A DNA stretch of 64,000 nt from an uncultured Collinsella sp. (GCA_934654835.1 CAKUGY010000011.1:8246-72245); one strand, 5' to 3'; shown: positions 35,207 to 44,351, numbered from the stretch's first letter. The notes: a model not told the origin generated them from the letters alone. Numbers and translations are program-made.

Positions 35207-35324
35207 GGGGACGCGGTTTGGGGCATTGCTCGCTACTGCGGACAGTCCTGCTCGCACGAAGGCCACATTAAGTGGCCTTCGGCTCGTGCGGAACTTGTAT
35301 CGAGCAAAGCCCCAAACCGCTCCC
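35207..35324. repeat. Long nested palindrome downstream of valS
   Basis: The outer arms 35213-35232 and 35301-35320 pair over 20 bases with one A-A mismatch, and extend outward by GGGA/TCCC. The core CGCAC, GAAGGCCAC, ATTAA, GTGGCCTTC, GGCTC bulge, GTGCG is the inverted relative of the core at 32398, with paired compensating changes. It may also end valS transcription, but there is no T-run. Confidence 0.85.
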
Positions 35325-35476
35325 ACAGCGGTTACGGGGGCGTCCGCTGCCTGCCTGATAGGGCCACATGGCTGATGCCTTGATTCTGCTGCAAGCGGGT
35401 AGTGGCTGATATTTTTGAACGCTAGGGGCTCATTCTATTTAATGGGCCTCTTTTTCTGTAATTGGAGACTTTGGTT

Positions 35477-36820
35477 ATGGCGAAGCGTACTGGCTCTTAT
35501 GTCGTCCCTTTCTCGTTTGATTTGCTTTCTTTTGGTGAGGCTGTGGGGCTTGCTGGTGATACGGGGCGGATTTCTGGGGATGCTGGGCCGTTGTTGGAGA
35601 CGGTTGTCGATATGCTCGATGAGCTGGGGCGTCCGGACGAGTATTTTGATTGCATTCAGGTTGCTGGTACCAATGGCAAGACTTCGACCACGCGTTTTTC
35701 GGCTGCTATCTTGCGTGGCGAGGGGCTCAAGACCGCTCTATATACGTCGCCGCAGCTGGTGCGCTATCCCGAGCGCATGGAGGTTGATGGGCGTGTTGTG
35801 AGTGACGAGGCGTTTGCCCGCGGCGTTTCTGCTGCCGTTGAGGCGGGCCGTCGCGTGAATGCTCATCGCTTGGCGGCGGGGGAGCGCGCGTATACCATTA
35901 CGCCGTTTGACCTACTGACGGCTGCCGCACTGGTGGTGTTTGCCGAGGCTGCGGTGGACGTGGCCGTGCTTGAGGTTGGCATGGGCGGCCGTTGGGACGC
36001 GACAAGCGCGACCGATCCCGTCGCAGTTGCCATTACGGGCATCGGGCTCGACCATACGCGCATTCTGGGTGACACGCTCGAGGCCATTGCGGGGGAGAAG
36101 GCTGCGGTCATTAAGCCTGGGCGTTTGGTTGTTTTGGGCGAGGGTACGCATGAGGCGAGTGTTCAGCGTGTGATGGATACGCGTTGTCGCGAGTGCGGCA
36201 TTGTGCCGCTCGTGGTGAGCCATTCCACGACCAAGGTGCCGGCGCATGTGGGCGATACGGTGGAGTTTAGCTGCACCACGCCGCGCGCCATCTACACTTC
36301 GAGCATGGTTAAGCCGGCGTATCAGCCGCAGAATGCCTCGTGCGCGATTATGCTGTGCGAAGGCTATTTGGGCCGCGAACTCGACCATGACAAGCTCGAT
36401 GCTTCGCTTATGGGCTGCCCCACGCCAGGCCGTTTTGACGTGCTGGGGACCGATCCGCTTAAGCTGATCGATGCTTGCCATAACCCCCAGAGCTGCGAGA
36501 ACTTTGTAAGCGCGCTGGACGAGATTGATCCGTGCGTGGAGAATCGCCCCACACTGCTGTGTGCCGCGCTGGCCGACAAGGACGTAGCGGGCATCGTCGA
36601 CGTGCTGATTCCGGCCTTCCCACGCGTGGTTGTGACCCAGACCGATTCCGACCGCGCCCTGCCGGTAGAGGAGCTCGCTGCTCTTGTGGACGCCGACAAG
36701 CTCGTGGGAGTGTATCCCAGTGTATCCAAGGCTCTCGCGGCCTTCGATGCCGCGGGCGAGCCCTTCGTAGCAGCCGGCACCATCACCCTGGCTGGCGAAG
36801 TAGCCGGCTTGCTCCGCTAG
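35477..36820 (+). CDS. folC: Folylpolyglutamate/dihydrofolate synthase FolC
   Basis: A 447-residue Mur-ligase family enzyme that adds glutamate to folates. The P-loop is VAGTNGKTSTTRF near residue 62, the metal site is in LEVGMGGRWDATSAT, and DACHNPQSCENF lies in the C-terminal domain. Length is normal. The ATG at 35477 follows GGAG by 9 bases; TTG 35462 is an alternative. Codon use is less biased at the 5' end than in neighbouring genes. Confidence 0.92.
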   Translation: MAKRTGSYVVPFSFDLLSFGEAVGLAGDTGRISGDAGPLLETVVDMLDELGRPDEYFDCIQVAGTNGKTSTTRFSAAILRGEGLKTALYTSPQLVRYPERMEVDGRVVSDEAFARGVSAAVEAGRRVNAHRLAAGERAYTITPFDLLTAAALVVFAEAAVDVAVLEVGMGGRWDATSATDPVAVAITGIGLDHTRILGDTLEAIAGEKAAVIKPGRLVVLGEGTHEASVQRVMDTRCRECGIVPLVVSHSTTKVPAHVGDTVEFSCTTPRAIYTSSMVKPAYQPQNASCAIMLCEGYLGRELDHDKLDASLMGCPTPGRFDVLGTDPLKLIDACHNPQSCENFVSALDEIDPCVENRPTLLCAALADKDVAGIVDVLIPAFPRVVVTQTDSDRALPVEELAALVDADKLVGVYPSVSKALAAFDAAGEPFVAAGTITLAGEVAGLLR

Positions 36821-36846
36821 ATCCCGCGGGCAGCGAGGGCCGCTTG

Positions 36847-37004
36847 CCACGAAATGGGCCTATCTACTACGTTTGACCGGTCGCCCTCGACCACGACGAA
36901 ATTTGCGATATTAAAACCGCAGGTAGAAGGCTTGCCGATTTTCAAAAAAGACCCGCATGGTCGACCCATGCGGGTTAAACGTAGTAGATGGCCCGTTTTC
37001 GTGG
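36847..37004. repeat. Nested palindrome after folC
   Basis: The outer arms 36847-36874 and 36977-37004 are reverse complements apart from two small offsets. An inner hairpin ACCCGCATGG/CCATGCGGGT occupies 36951-36975. The design (unique outer arm, independent inner hairpin) resembles the elements around valS, but the sequences differ. No coding potential is seen. Confidence 0.7.
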
Positions 37005-37038
37005 CGCGGCGAAAATTAGCTACCCTGGCGCTTTGTCA

Positions 37039-37103
37039 GTTGCGGTGAAATAGGGACTGTTTTATGGGCTATAAGGCGTAAACAGTCCGAATTCCACCGC
37101 AAC
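37039..37103. repeat. Palindromic intergenic repeat, copy C
   Basis: GTTGCGGTGAAATAGGGACTGTTT pairs imperfectly (three mismatches) with the arm ending at 37103. It matches copies A and B and lies between the convergent folC and Xaa-Pro peptidase genes, where it could act as a two-way terminator. Confidence 0.75.
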
Positions 37104-37128
37104 TTATTGAGGGGTCGTTGAGATTGGG

Positions 37129-38217
37129 TTAGTCCAGGCGGGTCGGCTTGTGGGGGTAGCTGTTGAGAATCTCTACGCCGGACTCGGTGACCAGGGCAAG
37201 GTCCTCGATGCGGACGCCGGTGCGGCCGGGGAGATAGATGCCCGGCTCGATGGAGAACGTCATACCCTGCTCAATGACCTGCTCGTTGACGAGCGAGACG
37301 TCGCCCGGCTCGTGGTCCTGTAGGCCGATCGAGTGACCCAGGCGATGCGTAAAGTACTTGCCGTAGCCTGCATCCTCAATCACGTCGCGTGCGGCGCGGT
37401 CCAGGTCGCACATGCGCACACCCGGTGCAATGAGCGCCTCGGCGGCCTCGTTGGCGCGGCGCACGATGTCATGGATGCGCGCCGTCTCCTCGTCCGGTTC
37501 GCCCCAAAAGAACGTGCGTGTCATGTCCGAGCAATAGTTGCGATGGCGCCCGCCAATGTCGAACAGCACTACGTCGCCATGCTTGAGCACGGTACCGTCG
37601 GGCTCGTGGTGCGGGTCGCCGGCGTTGGCACCAAAGCTCACGATGGGCGGAAAGCTAAAGCCCTCGCAGCCGTGATTGCGATACAGGCCGAGCATCTGGT
37701 CGGCAATTTCGCGCTCCGTTACGCCCTCGTGGACGAGTTTGATGGCGTCGGCCATCACAGCATCGTTGGCGGCCGAGGACACGCGCATGAGCTCCTGCTC
37801 GGCGGCATCCTTGTGGGTGCGCGCGGCGGTGACGGCAAAGTCGCCCAGGAAGAACTCGCTTGCGGCGTGACGATCCATGAGCGGCATCAAAAAGCCCGAA
37901 CGCATGACGGTGTCGATGCCGAGAGGTTTGGTCGGGTCGATCTCGCGAGCGATGGCGTCGGTCACGACGTCGGTATCGGTGTGATAGGCGACGCGGGCAT
38001 TGTCGTACTCGGGCAACTGATGCAGCGCGTTGACCAAGATCACGGGCTCGCTACCGCGTGCGAGCAGCACGCCACAAAAACGTTCGAACATATCGGCATA
38101 AAAGCCGGTCAGGTAGTAGATCGACCACGGGTCGTTTACAAGCAGCTGCGCGCCGGGGTGCTGGGCCTCGAGCGCATCGAGCACGCGCGTCACACGCTGG
38201 TCATCGACATGTGCCAT
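37129..38217 (-). CDS. Xaa-Pro peptidase (M24 family)
   Basis: A 362-residue metallopeptidase that cleaves next to proline. The N-terminal creatinase-like domain spans about 1-130. The five metal ligands are all visible: both aspartates in DIGGRHRNYCSDMTRTFF, the histidine in HRLGHSIGLQDHE, and the glutamates in FSIEPGIYLPG and RIEDLALV. The start MAHVDDQRV follows AAAGGAT; a longer in-frame start 16 codons upstream lacks support. It could be an aminopeptidase (PepP-like) or a dipeptidase (PepQ-like). Confidence 0.9.
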   Translation of the reverse strand: MAHVDDQRVTRVLDALEAQHPGAQLLVNDPWSIYYLTGFYADMFERFCGVLLARGSEPVILVNALHQLPEYDNARVAYHTDTDVVTDAIAREIDPTKPLGIDTVMRSGFLMPLMDRHAASEFFLGDFAVTAARTHKDAAEQELMRVSSAANDAVMADAIKLVHEGVTEREIADQMLGLYRNHGCEGFSFPPIVSFGANAGDPHHEPDGTVLKHGDVVLFDIGGRHRNYCSDMTRTFFWGEPDEETARIHDIVRRANEAAEALIAPGVRMCDLDRAARDVIEDAGYGKYFTHRLGHSIGLQDHEPGDVSLVNEQVIEQGMTFSIEPGIYLPGRTGVRIEDLALVTESGVEILNSYPHKPTRLD

Positions 38218-38368
38218 GAAACATCCTTTCGCTAGGGTTCCACCATGGTATCCCATGCCCGGCACATGGGGACGTTCCTTTTATGCCGGCACCTTGGGAC
38301 ACTCCTTGGTCTGATGCCTTTTGAGGCGGGCAAAAGAGGCCAAAAGAGGTCCGTCCAAAATGAGCTAC

Positions 38369-38767
38369 CTAAGCAGGGCCGATGTCCATGCTGGCGATGA
38401 GGTCGATGTTGGTGTCTAGGAGGTTCTCCAGCACGACGTCGCCCATGTGGATGGGTGCGTTGGCGACCAGGCCGCGGATGAGGTCCATCGCCTGGGCGTG
38501 GAGCTTGAGCGGGATGGCCTCGGCGGTGCGTACGGGCAGCAGTGTCTCGTCGCCGCCGGATACTGCCACCGTGGTGGTGAGCACGCGCATGGGGCAGGTG
38601 AGCTCCTGACGTGCGAACTTATCGCCGCGCGGGCAGCTGTTGCCGGCCACGGAGCGCACCTCCGCCACGTTGCCGTCGGTATCGCGCTCGACTTCCACGG
38701 TCAGGAGACATTCGGATGGGCAGGTGGTGCAGTTGAACTGCAGCGTCTCGGTTACGTTGTCGCTCAT
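38369..38767 (-). CDS. DUF1667 protein of the glycerol-3-phosphate operon
   Basis: A 132-residue protein with the four-cysteine pattern CTTCPSEC, then NSCPRGDKFARQE and LTCPMRVLTTTV, which define DUF1667. Such proteins are encoded beside FAD oxidoreductases of the GlpA/GlpB kind and may bind an Fe-S cluster that passes electrons on. It is the last gene of a three-gene minus-strand operon, 4 bases after the oxidoreductase. Its exact role is not established. Confidence 0.85.
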   Translation of the reverse strand: MSDNVTETLQFNCTTCPSECLLTVEVERDTDGNVAEVRSVAGNSCPRGDKFARQELTCPMRVLTTTVAVSGGDETLLPVRTAEAIPLKLHAQAMDLIRGLVANAPIHMGDVVLENLLDTNIDLIASMDIGPA

Positions 38768-38771
38768 GGCC

Positions 38772-40163
38772 TTATGCCTCCTCGACGGGATCGACGGACA
38801 GAACAATCTTGCTGGCACCTAGGTCGAGCGCTTGTTGGATGACTTTCGCCGGTAGCGGGAAGCTCTCCATAACGCTCGGCTTAAACGCGCGAACCTTGCC
38901 GACGAACAGTTCCTCGTCGTCTGCGAGGATCCGCACGCGGGCGGCATCGACCGGCCGGCGCACGCGGAAGTTGACCTTGGTGAGCCCGACGGCCGTAATG
39001 CGGCCGGGCAGTGCATAGCCCGCAATACCGGCGGGAGAGACCGTGAGCTCGCAGCACGCGCTCGCAGTGTCCACCCCGGCACCCGTGCTACCACCCAGCG
39101 CCCACGCCGCCGCAGCCGCACCGGCACGTTCGGACTCGGTCGTCACGTTGTCGGCCAAGTCGTGCACGTGCAGGACGTTGCCGCAGGCAAAGATGCCGGG
39201 CACGCCCGTCTGCAGGCTCTGGTCCACCACAGCGCCGCGCGTGCGTGGGTCCAACTCAACGCCGGCGCCCACCGAAAGTTCGTTCTCGGGAATCAACCCC
39301 ACCGAAAGCAGCAGCGTGTCGCACGGAACGACGCGCTCGGTCCCCGGAATGGGCGCCAGGTGCTCATCGACCTGGCTGACCTCGACGGCCTCCACGCGGT
39401 CATGCCCGATCACACGCGTGACCGTGGTCGACAGATGCAGCGGAATGCCAAAATCGTCCAGGCAGTTCTTGACGTTGCGGCGCAGACCGTTGGCGTACGG
39501 CATGAGCTCGTACACGCCCTCGACCGAAATACCTTCGAGCGTGCAGCGGCGCGCCATGATCAGCCCGATGTCACCCGAGCCCAAGATGACGGCACGCGAG
39601 CCGGGTTTGAGGTTTTCGATATTGATGTATCGCTGCGCCAGGCCTGCCGTAAAGACGCCAGCGGGTCGGCTGCCGGGAATCTTGATCTCGCTGCGGGTGC
39701 GCTCGCGGCAACCCATGGCAAGAACGACCGCGCGACCGGTGAGCTGCAGCATGCCGGCGGGACTCATGAGTGTGACGGTGTGGACGGCGGCGTCTCCCGC
39801 GGCCTCGTCCGCACCCGACGTGTCCCCGTCAATCCCAATCACCATACTGTCCAAGAACAGCGCGATATCGGTCTCGCGCACCTGGCCGATAAAGCGCTGC
39901 GCGTACTCGGGACCGGTGAGCTCCTGCTTAAAGTGCGACAGGCCAAAGCCCGGGTGGATGCATTGGCGCAGAATGCCGCCCAGATGCTGCTCGCGCTCCA
40001 CGATGGCCACGCGCGCTCCGGCCTTATGCGCGGCAAGCGCGGCCGCCATGCCGGCAGGTCCGCCGCCGATAACGACCACGTCGAAGGTCTGTGTCGGCAC
40101 GGCGTCGACCTCAGCTGCAACCGCGGCGTCGCGCCCAGCATCCATATGCATATCCGTCCCCAT
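38772..40163 (-). CDS. FAD/NAD(P)-dependent oxidoreductase (GlpB-like position)
   Basis: A 463-residue flavoprotein. The FAD fold is at residues 27-60 (VVVIGGGPAGMAAALAAHKAGA), then an unusual LGGILRQCIHPGFGL with a cysteine, and a second dinucleotide fold (AVILGSGDIGLIMARR). The ATG at 40163 is one base after the upstream stop; ATGs four and six codons later are alternatives. It resembles the middle subunit of anaerobic glycerol-3-phosphate oxidation operons. The substrate is inferred only from neighbours. Confidence 0.85.
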   Translation of the reverse strand: MGTDMHMDAGRDAAVAAEVDAVPTQTFDVVVIGGGPAGMAAALAAHKAGARVAIVEREQHLGGILRQCIHPGFGLSHFKQELTGPEYAQRFIGQVRETDIALFLDSMVIGIDGDTSGADEAAGDAAVHTVTLMSPAGMLQLTGRAVVLAMGCRERTRSEIKIPGSRPAGVFTAGLAQRYINIENLKPGSRAVILGSGDIGLIMARRCTLEGISVEGVYELMPYANGLRRNVKNCLDDFGIPLHLSTTVTRVIGHDRVEAVEVSQVDEHLAPIPGTERVVPCDTLLLSVGLIPENELSVGAGVELDPRTRGAVVDQSLQTGVPGIFACGNVLHVHDLADNVTTESERAGAAAAAWALGGSTGAGVDTASACCELTVSPAGIAGYALPGRITAVGLTKVNFRVRRPVDAARVRILADDEELFVGKVRAFKPSVMESFPLPAKVIQQALDLGASKIVLSVDPVEEA

Positions 40164-40164
40164 C

Positions 40165-41628
40165 CTAGCGCACCCCCTTCAAAGGTCCCTCAACGAGCCA
40201 TGAGCCAGCATCCTCCAGCAAAACCTCGCTGGGATCACAGCCCAACTCGCGAGCAAGAATCGCCACTACGCGGCTCTGGCAAAAGCCGCTTTGGCACCGC
40301 CCCATGCCGGCGCGGCAGCGGCGCTTGACGCCTTCGACCGAAACCGCTCCCGGGCGGCGTCGGATCGCGGCCACGATCTCGGCCTCGGGTACCGTCTCGC
40401 AGCGGCAGACGATCTGTCCCCACGCGGGGTCGAACTCAATCAGTTCCTCCTTGCGTGCAAGCGGCGCGCGGTCAAAGTCGTCCGGCGCGTGGCGAATCGG
40501 GTCCCAATCGTCCCGTTCGCGCAGAACCACGCCGGCATCGCGCAGTACCCGCTCCATGCGCTCGGCAATGGCCGGTGCGCTCGCCACGCCCGGCGATTGA
40601 ATGCCGGCTGCCTGGAACAGCCCCGGCACCACGGCCGACTGTCCAATAAAGAAGTCGTTCGTTCCCTTAATGACCGGACGTCCGCCGGCAAACGCGCGCA
40701 CCACGCGGCGCGTGTCCAGATCGGGCACCAGCTTGCGCGCGCCGGTCAGCAGCGCGTTTACGTCGGCGGCGTAGGTCTGCGTGTCGCCCGGCTTGCGCAC
40801 GGCGGCGGTCGCGGTGATCACGGTGTTGCCGTGCACGGTGCCCGTCACAATGACGCCCTTCGATACCGGCGTCGGCACCGGGTAGAGCGGCATGAGCGTG
40901 CGCGGCTCCTTGTCCAGCACCACGATGTTGCCCTGGCGCCAGACCATCTGGAACTCCTCGGCGCCCGCCATATGCGAGATGTCCGCGGCGCCGTTGCCCG
41001 CGGCGTTAATGAGGTGGCGGCAGCGCACGTCACCGGCGGGCGTCACCAGCGTAAAGTGCGCAGCGCCGTCGGAAGCCTCGCCGCCAGTGACCTCAATCGC
41101 CCCCACCGGCGTGGACCGCATAAACGTCACGCCGTTGGCAACGGCGTTCTCCAGCGCGGCAATGGCGACCTCAAACGGATCGACAAAGCCGGTCGAGGGG
41201 CACCACAGCGCGCACGTCGCCTGGGCACTCGCGCGCGGCTCCAACTCGTGGATACGCTCGGGGCCGATTATCGACAGCTCGGGCACGCCATTGGCAAGGC
41301 CGTTGCTGCGCAGCTGCTCCAGCTGCGCGCGGTCCTGGTCGTTAAAGCCCAGCACCATCGACCCGGTGCGGCAAAACAAAAAGCCCAGCTCCTGAGCCCA
41401 CGTGCCATACAGTTCGCAACCGCGGGCGTTGACCTGCGCCTTTACCGTGCCCGGTGCCGGATCGTAGCCGGCGTGCACCAGGCCGCCGTTGCCCTTCGAC
41501 GCGCCCAGCGCGATGTCGTTGGCCGCCTCGACCACACAAATGGAAAGGTCATAGCGTGCGAGCTGCCGCGCGATAGCGCATCCGGTAATGCCCGCGCCCA
41601 CAATCGCGATATCAAACGTTTCTGTCAC
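40165..41628 (-). CDS. GlpA-like glycerol-3-phosphate dehydrogenase with BFD-like domain
   Basis: A 487-residue FAD-dependent oxidoreductase. It starts GTG behind GGGAGGCACT and has the FAD motif IAIVGAGITGCAIARQL at the N-terminus. The DAO-type core runs to about 380, and a C-terminal [2Fe-2S] BFD-like domain shows CRCETVPEAEI and CRAGMGRCQSGFC. This architecture is that of anaerobic GlpA. With the two genes after it, it would oxidise glycerol 3-phosphate to dihydroxyacetone phosphate; another 2-hydroxyacid or amine substrate is possible. Confidence 0.85.
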   Translation of the reverse strand: MTETFDIAIVGAGITGCAIARQLARYDLSICVVEAANDIALGASKGNGGLVHAGYDPAPGTVKAQVNARGCELYGTWAQELGFLFCRTGSMVLGFNDQDRAQLEQLRSNGLANGVPELSIIGPERIHELEPRASAQATCALWCPSTGFVDPFEVAIAALENAVANGVTFMRSTPVGAIEVTGGEASDGAAHFTLVTPAGDVRCRHLINAAGNGAADISHMAGAEEFQMVWRQGNIVVLDKEPRTLMPLYPVPTPVSKGVIVTGTVHGNTVITATAAVRKPGDTQTYAADVNALLTGARKLVPDLDTRRVVRAFAGGRPVIKGTNDFFIGQSAVVPGLFQAAGIQSPGVASAPAIAERMERVLRDAGVVLRERDDWDPIRHAPDDFDRAPLARKEELIEFDPAWGQIVCRCETVPEAEIVAAIRRRPGAVSVEGVKRRCRAGMGRCQSGFCQSRVVAILARELGCDPSEVLLEDAGSWLVEGPLKGVR

Positions 41629-41645
41629 AGTGCCTCCCAGAAGAG

Positions 41646-41660
41646 TTGACAGGCTGTCAA
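41646..41660. promoter_or_regulatory. Perfect palindrome ahead of the GlpA-like gene
   Basis: TTGACA, GGC, TGTCAA is a 6-3-6 palindrome 18 bases upstream of the minus-strand start codon. It could be a regulator-binding site. The rest of the 307-base divergent gap holds one more inverted repeat (41774-41783 with 41799-41808) and no gene. Confidence 0.45.
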
Positions 41661-41935
41661 TAAGACTATCCTACGGTCTGCACACTCCCAGTGCGGCGGC
41701 AATGCGGCGAACAGCCCCGCAACACCCGCCAACGGCAGGCGAGGGCCGGCCCAGCACGGATGCCGACCCCGCGAGACCGCGAGTTCCTCCCATCCAACCT
41801 CGCGGTCTACGTCGTTACCCGTTACAGATTGAGATGTTTGTGTCCGTAGCGGCCCCGTACCCTGCCGTGGTCCCATATAAACAAACCCCGTGGTAAACTT
41901 GACCGAACTGTAAATATTCCGAAAGGTACACCTCA

Positions 41936-42367
41936 ATGTCCAAGTACATCTCCGAGCTCATGTCGCCGCAGCTTATGGGCGCCATCTATGCCTTTGTTGG
42001 CTTTATCATCGCCCTGTACGTGCTGTCGGTCGTCTATGTGTTCATTGACGCCCGCCGCCGCGGTGCCAGCGCCTACGTGGCGTGGGGCATCATCGCCCTC
42101 ATCCCGTTTGTGGGCCTCATCGCCTACCTGGTCCTGCGCCCGCACTCCTACGCGGCCGACCGCGAGGAGCAGGAGCTGGACATGGCCCTGCGCGAGCGCC
42201 AGCTTGCCCAGTACGGCACCTGCCCGCAGTGCGGCGCCCCCATCGAGAAGGACTTTGTCGTGTGCCCCGTGTGCGACACCCAGGTTCGCAACGTGTGCCC
42301 CAGCTGCCATCGTCCGCTCGATGCGCACTGGAAGGTCTGCCCCTACTGCCGAACTCGCATCCAGTAA
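41936..42367 (+). CDS. Membrane protein with double zinc ribbon
   Basis: A 143-residue protein with two N-terminal transmembrane helices (about residues 15-37 and 47-67), then a charged stretch, then two zinc ribbons: CPQCGAP with CPVC, and CPSCHRP with CPYC. The ribbons would face the cytoplasm. No enzymatic role can be deduced; such proteins are common in actinobacteria. GAAAGG lies 9 bases upstream of the ATG. A hairpin terminator follows. Confidence 0.8.
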   Translation: MSKYISELMSPQLMGAIYAFVGFIIALYVLSVVYVFIDARRRGASAYVAWGIIALIPFVGLIAYLVLRPHSYAADREEQELDMALRERQLAQYGTCPQCGAPIEKDFVVCPVCDTQVRNVCPSCHRPLDAHWKVCPYCRTRIQ

Positions 42368-42456
42368 CGCATCCATCGCCGGGCTGGCTGCAAGCCACGG
42401 GCACCGCGCATTCCGCGCACGCGCCCACGCCCACACGATGAAGCATGCGTAGAAAA

Positions 42457-42494
42457 TCGCCCGCCGTGCCATTAAGGTGCGGCGGGCGCTTGTA
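42457..42494 (+). terminator. Hairpin between the zinc-ribbon gene and thrS
   Basis: CGCCCGCCG (42457-42465) pairs perfectly with CGGCGGGCG (42479-42487), with a 13-base loop and the short tail CTTGTAT. It is a weak terminator or a thrS leader element. Confidence 0.6.
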
Positions 42495-42587
42495 TACCAA
42501 GGCAACCTGCCTATAATGATGCAAGTCAAAAACGCCGAGCGCATCGCACGCACTTGCACCAGGCATCCGAGAGGAGAAAACATACCC

Positions 42588-44351
42588 ATGAAGGCACTCT
42601 ACAATGACGGTTCGGTGGCCGAGCTCCCGCAGGACGAGGTCACGCACGTCATCCGCCACTCCGCCGCGCACATCATGGCGCAGGCCATCAAGCGCCTGTA
42701 CCCCGAGGCCGACTTTGCCTACGGCCCCGCGACCGACAACGGCTTCTACTACGACGTCGACCTGCCCGAGGGCGTCAAGATCAGCGAGGACGACTTCCCC
42801 GCGATCGAGGCTGAGATGAAAAAGATCGTCAAGGAGAACCTCAAGTTCTCCGTGTACGAGAAGCCCCGCGCCGAGGCCATCGCCCTTATGGAGGAGCGCG
42901 GCGAGAAGTACAAGGTCGAGCACATCGGCGACCTGGACGACGACGCCCGCATCACCTTCTACCAGCAGGGCGACTACATTGACATGTGCGTCGGCCCTCA
43001 CATCTGCTACACCAAGGCGCTGAAGGCCTTTAAGCTCACCGGCGTCTCGGGCGCCTACTGGAAGGGCGACAAGGACAACAAGATGCTCACCCGCATCAAC
43101 GGCGTCGCCTTTGCCACCAAGGAAGAGCTCGACGAGCACATGCACATGCTGGAGGAGGCCAAGAAGCGCGACCACCGCAAGATCGGCCGCGAGATGGACC
43201 TCTTTATGATGCGCGACGAGGCCCCCGGCTTCCCGTTCTTCCTGCCCAACGGCATGATCCTTAAGAACACGCTGCTGGACTACTGGCGCGAGATTCACCA
43301 CAAGGCCGGCTACGTGGAGATCTCCACGCCGCTCATCATGAACAAGCAGCTGTGGAAAACCAGTGGCCACTGGGACCACTACAAGGACAACATGTACTCC
43401 ACCGTCATCGACGACGAAGAGTACTGCATTAAGCCCATGAACTGCCCGGGCGGCGTGCTGGTGTACGCCTCCAAGCCGCACTCCTACCGCGAGCTGCCCA
43501 TCCGCGCCGGCGAGATTGGCCTGGTGCACCGTCATGAGCTGCGCGGCGCCCTGCACGGCCTGTTCCGCGTGCGCTGCTTTAACCAGGACGACGCCCACCT
43601 GTTTGTGCGTCCCGACCAGCTGACCGACGAGATCGTGGGCGTGGTCAACCTCATCGACTCCGTGTACCAGAAGTTTGGCTTTAAGTACCACGTTGAGCTT
43701 TCCACCCGCCCCGAGGACTCCATGGGCTCGGACGAGGACTGGGCTCGCGCCGAGGAGGGCCTGCGCACCGCTCTGGAGCAGCTGCACATGGACTACGAGG
43801 TCAACGAGGGCGACGGCGCCTTCTACGGCCCCAAGATCGACTTCCACCTGGAGGACTCGCTCGGCCGTACCTGGCAGTGCGGTACCGTCCAGCTCGACTT
43901 CCAGATGCCGCTCAACTTTGACCTGGAGTACGTGGACGCCGACGGCACCAAGAAGCGCCCCATCATGCTGCATCGCGTGTGCTTTGGCTCCATCGAGCGC
44001 TTCATCGGTATTCTGATTGAGCACTTTGCGGGCAAGTTCCCCACCTGGCTGGCTCCCGTGCAGGTTAAGGCCCTGCCCGTGTCCGAGAAGAGCCGCGACT
44101 ACGCCCACGAGGTGTGCGCCAAACTGGAGCAGGCCGGCATTCGCGTGGTCTGCGACGACCGCGACGAGAAGATCGGTTACAAGATCCGCGAGGCCCGCAG
44201 CATCGACCGCGTGCCCTACATGCTCATCTTGGGCGAGAAGGAGGTCGAGGCCGGCAACATCTCCGTCCGCGACCGCTCCAACGAGACCGTTCAGATGAGC
44301 GTTGACGAGTTTGTGGCCAAGGTGCTCGAGGAGATCAAGACTCGCGCCTAA
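42588..44351 (+). CDS. thrS: Threonyl-tRNA synthetase, form without TGS domain
   Basis: A 587-residue class II synthetase. It starts MKALYNDGSVAELP and reaches the editing domain motif HSAAHIMAQAIKRLYP by residue 22. In the usual 640-residue ThrS this motif comes after a TGS domain of about 60 residues, which is missing here. The catalytic core is complete (MNCPGGVLVY, RVRCFNQDDAHLF, and VCFGSIERFIGILIEHF), as is the anticodon-binding domain from about 490. GAGAGGAG precedes the ATG. An in-frame upstream extension to 42477 does not encode a TGS domain. Confidence 0.94.
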   Translation: MKALYNDGSVAELPQDEVTHVIRHSAAHIMAQAIKRLYPEADFAYGPATDNGFYYDVDLPEGVKISEDDFPAIEAEMKKIVKENLKFSVYEKPRAEAIALMEERGEKYKVEHIGDLDDDARITFYQQGDYIDMCVGPHICYTKALKAFKLTGVSGAYWKGDKDNKMLTRINGVAFATKEELDEHMHMLEEAKKRDHRKIGREMDLFMMRDEAPGFPFFLPNGMILKNTLLDYWREIHHKAGYVEISTPLIMNKQLWKTSGHWDHYKDNMYSTVIDDEEYCIKPMNCPGGVLVYASKPHSYRELPIRAGEIGLVHRHELRGALHGLFRVRCFNQDDAHLFVRPDQLTDEIVGVVNLIDSVYQKFGFKYHVELSTRPEDSMGSDEDWARAEEGLRTALEQLHMDYEVNEGDGAFYGPKIDFHLEDSLGRTWQCGTVQLDFQMPLNFDLEYVDADGTKKRPIMLHRVCFGSIERFIGILIEHFAGKFPTWLAPVQVKALPVSEKSRDYAHEVCAKLEQAGIRVVCDDRDEKIGYKIREARSIDRVPYMLILGEKEVEAGNISVRDRSNETVQMSVDEFVAKVLEEIKTRA

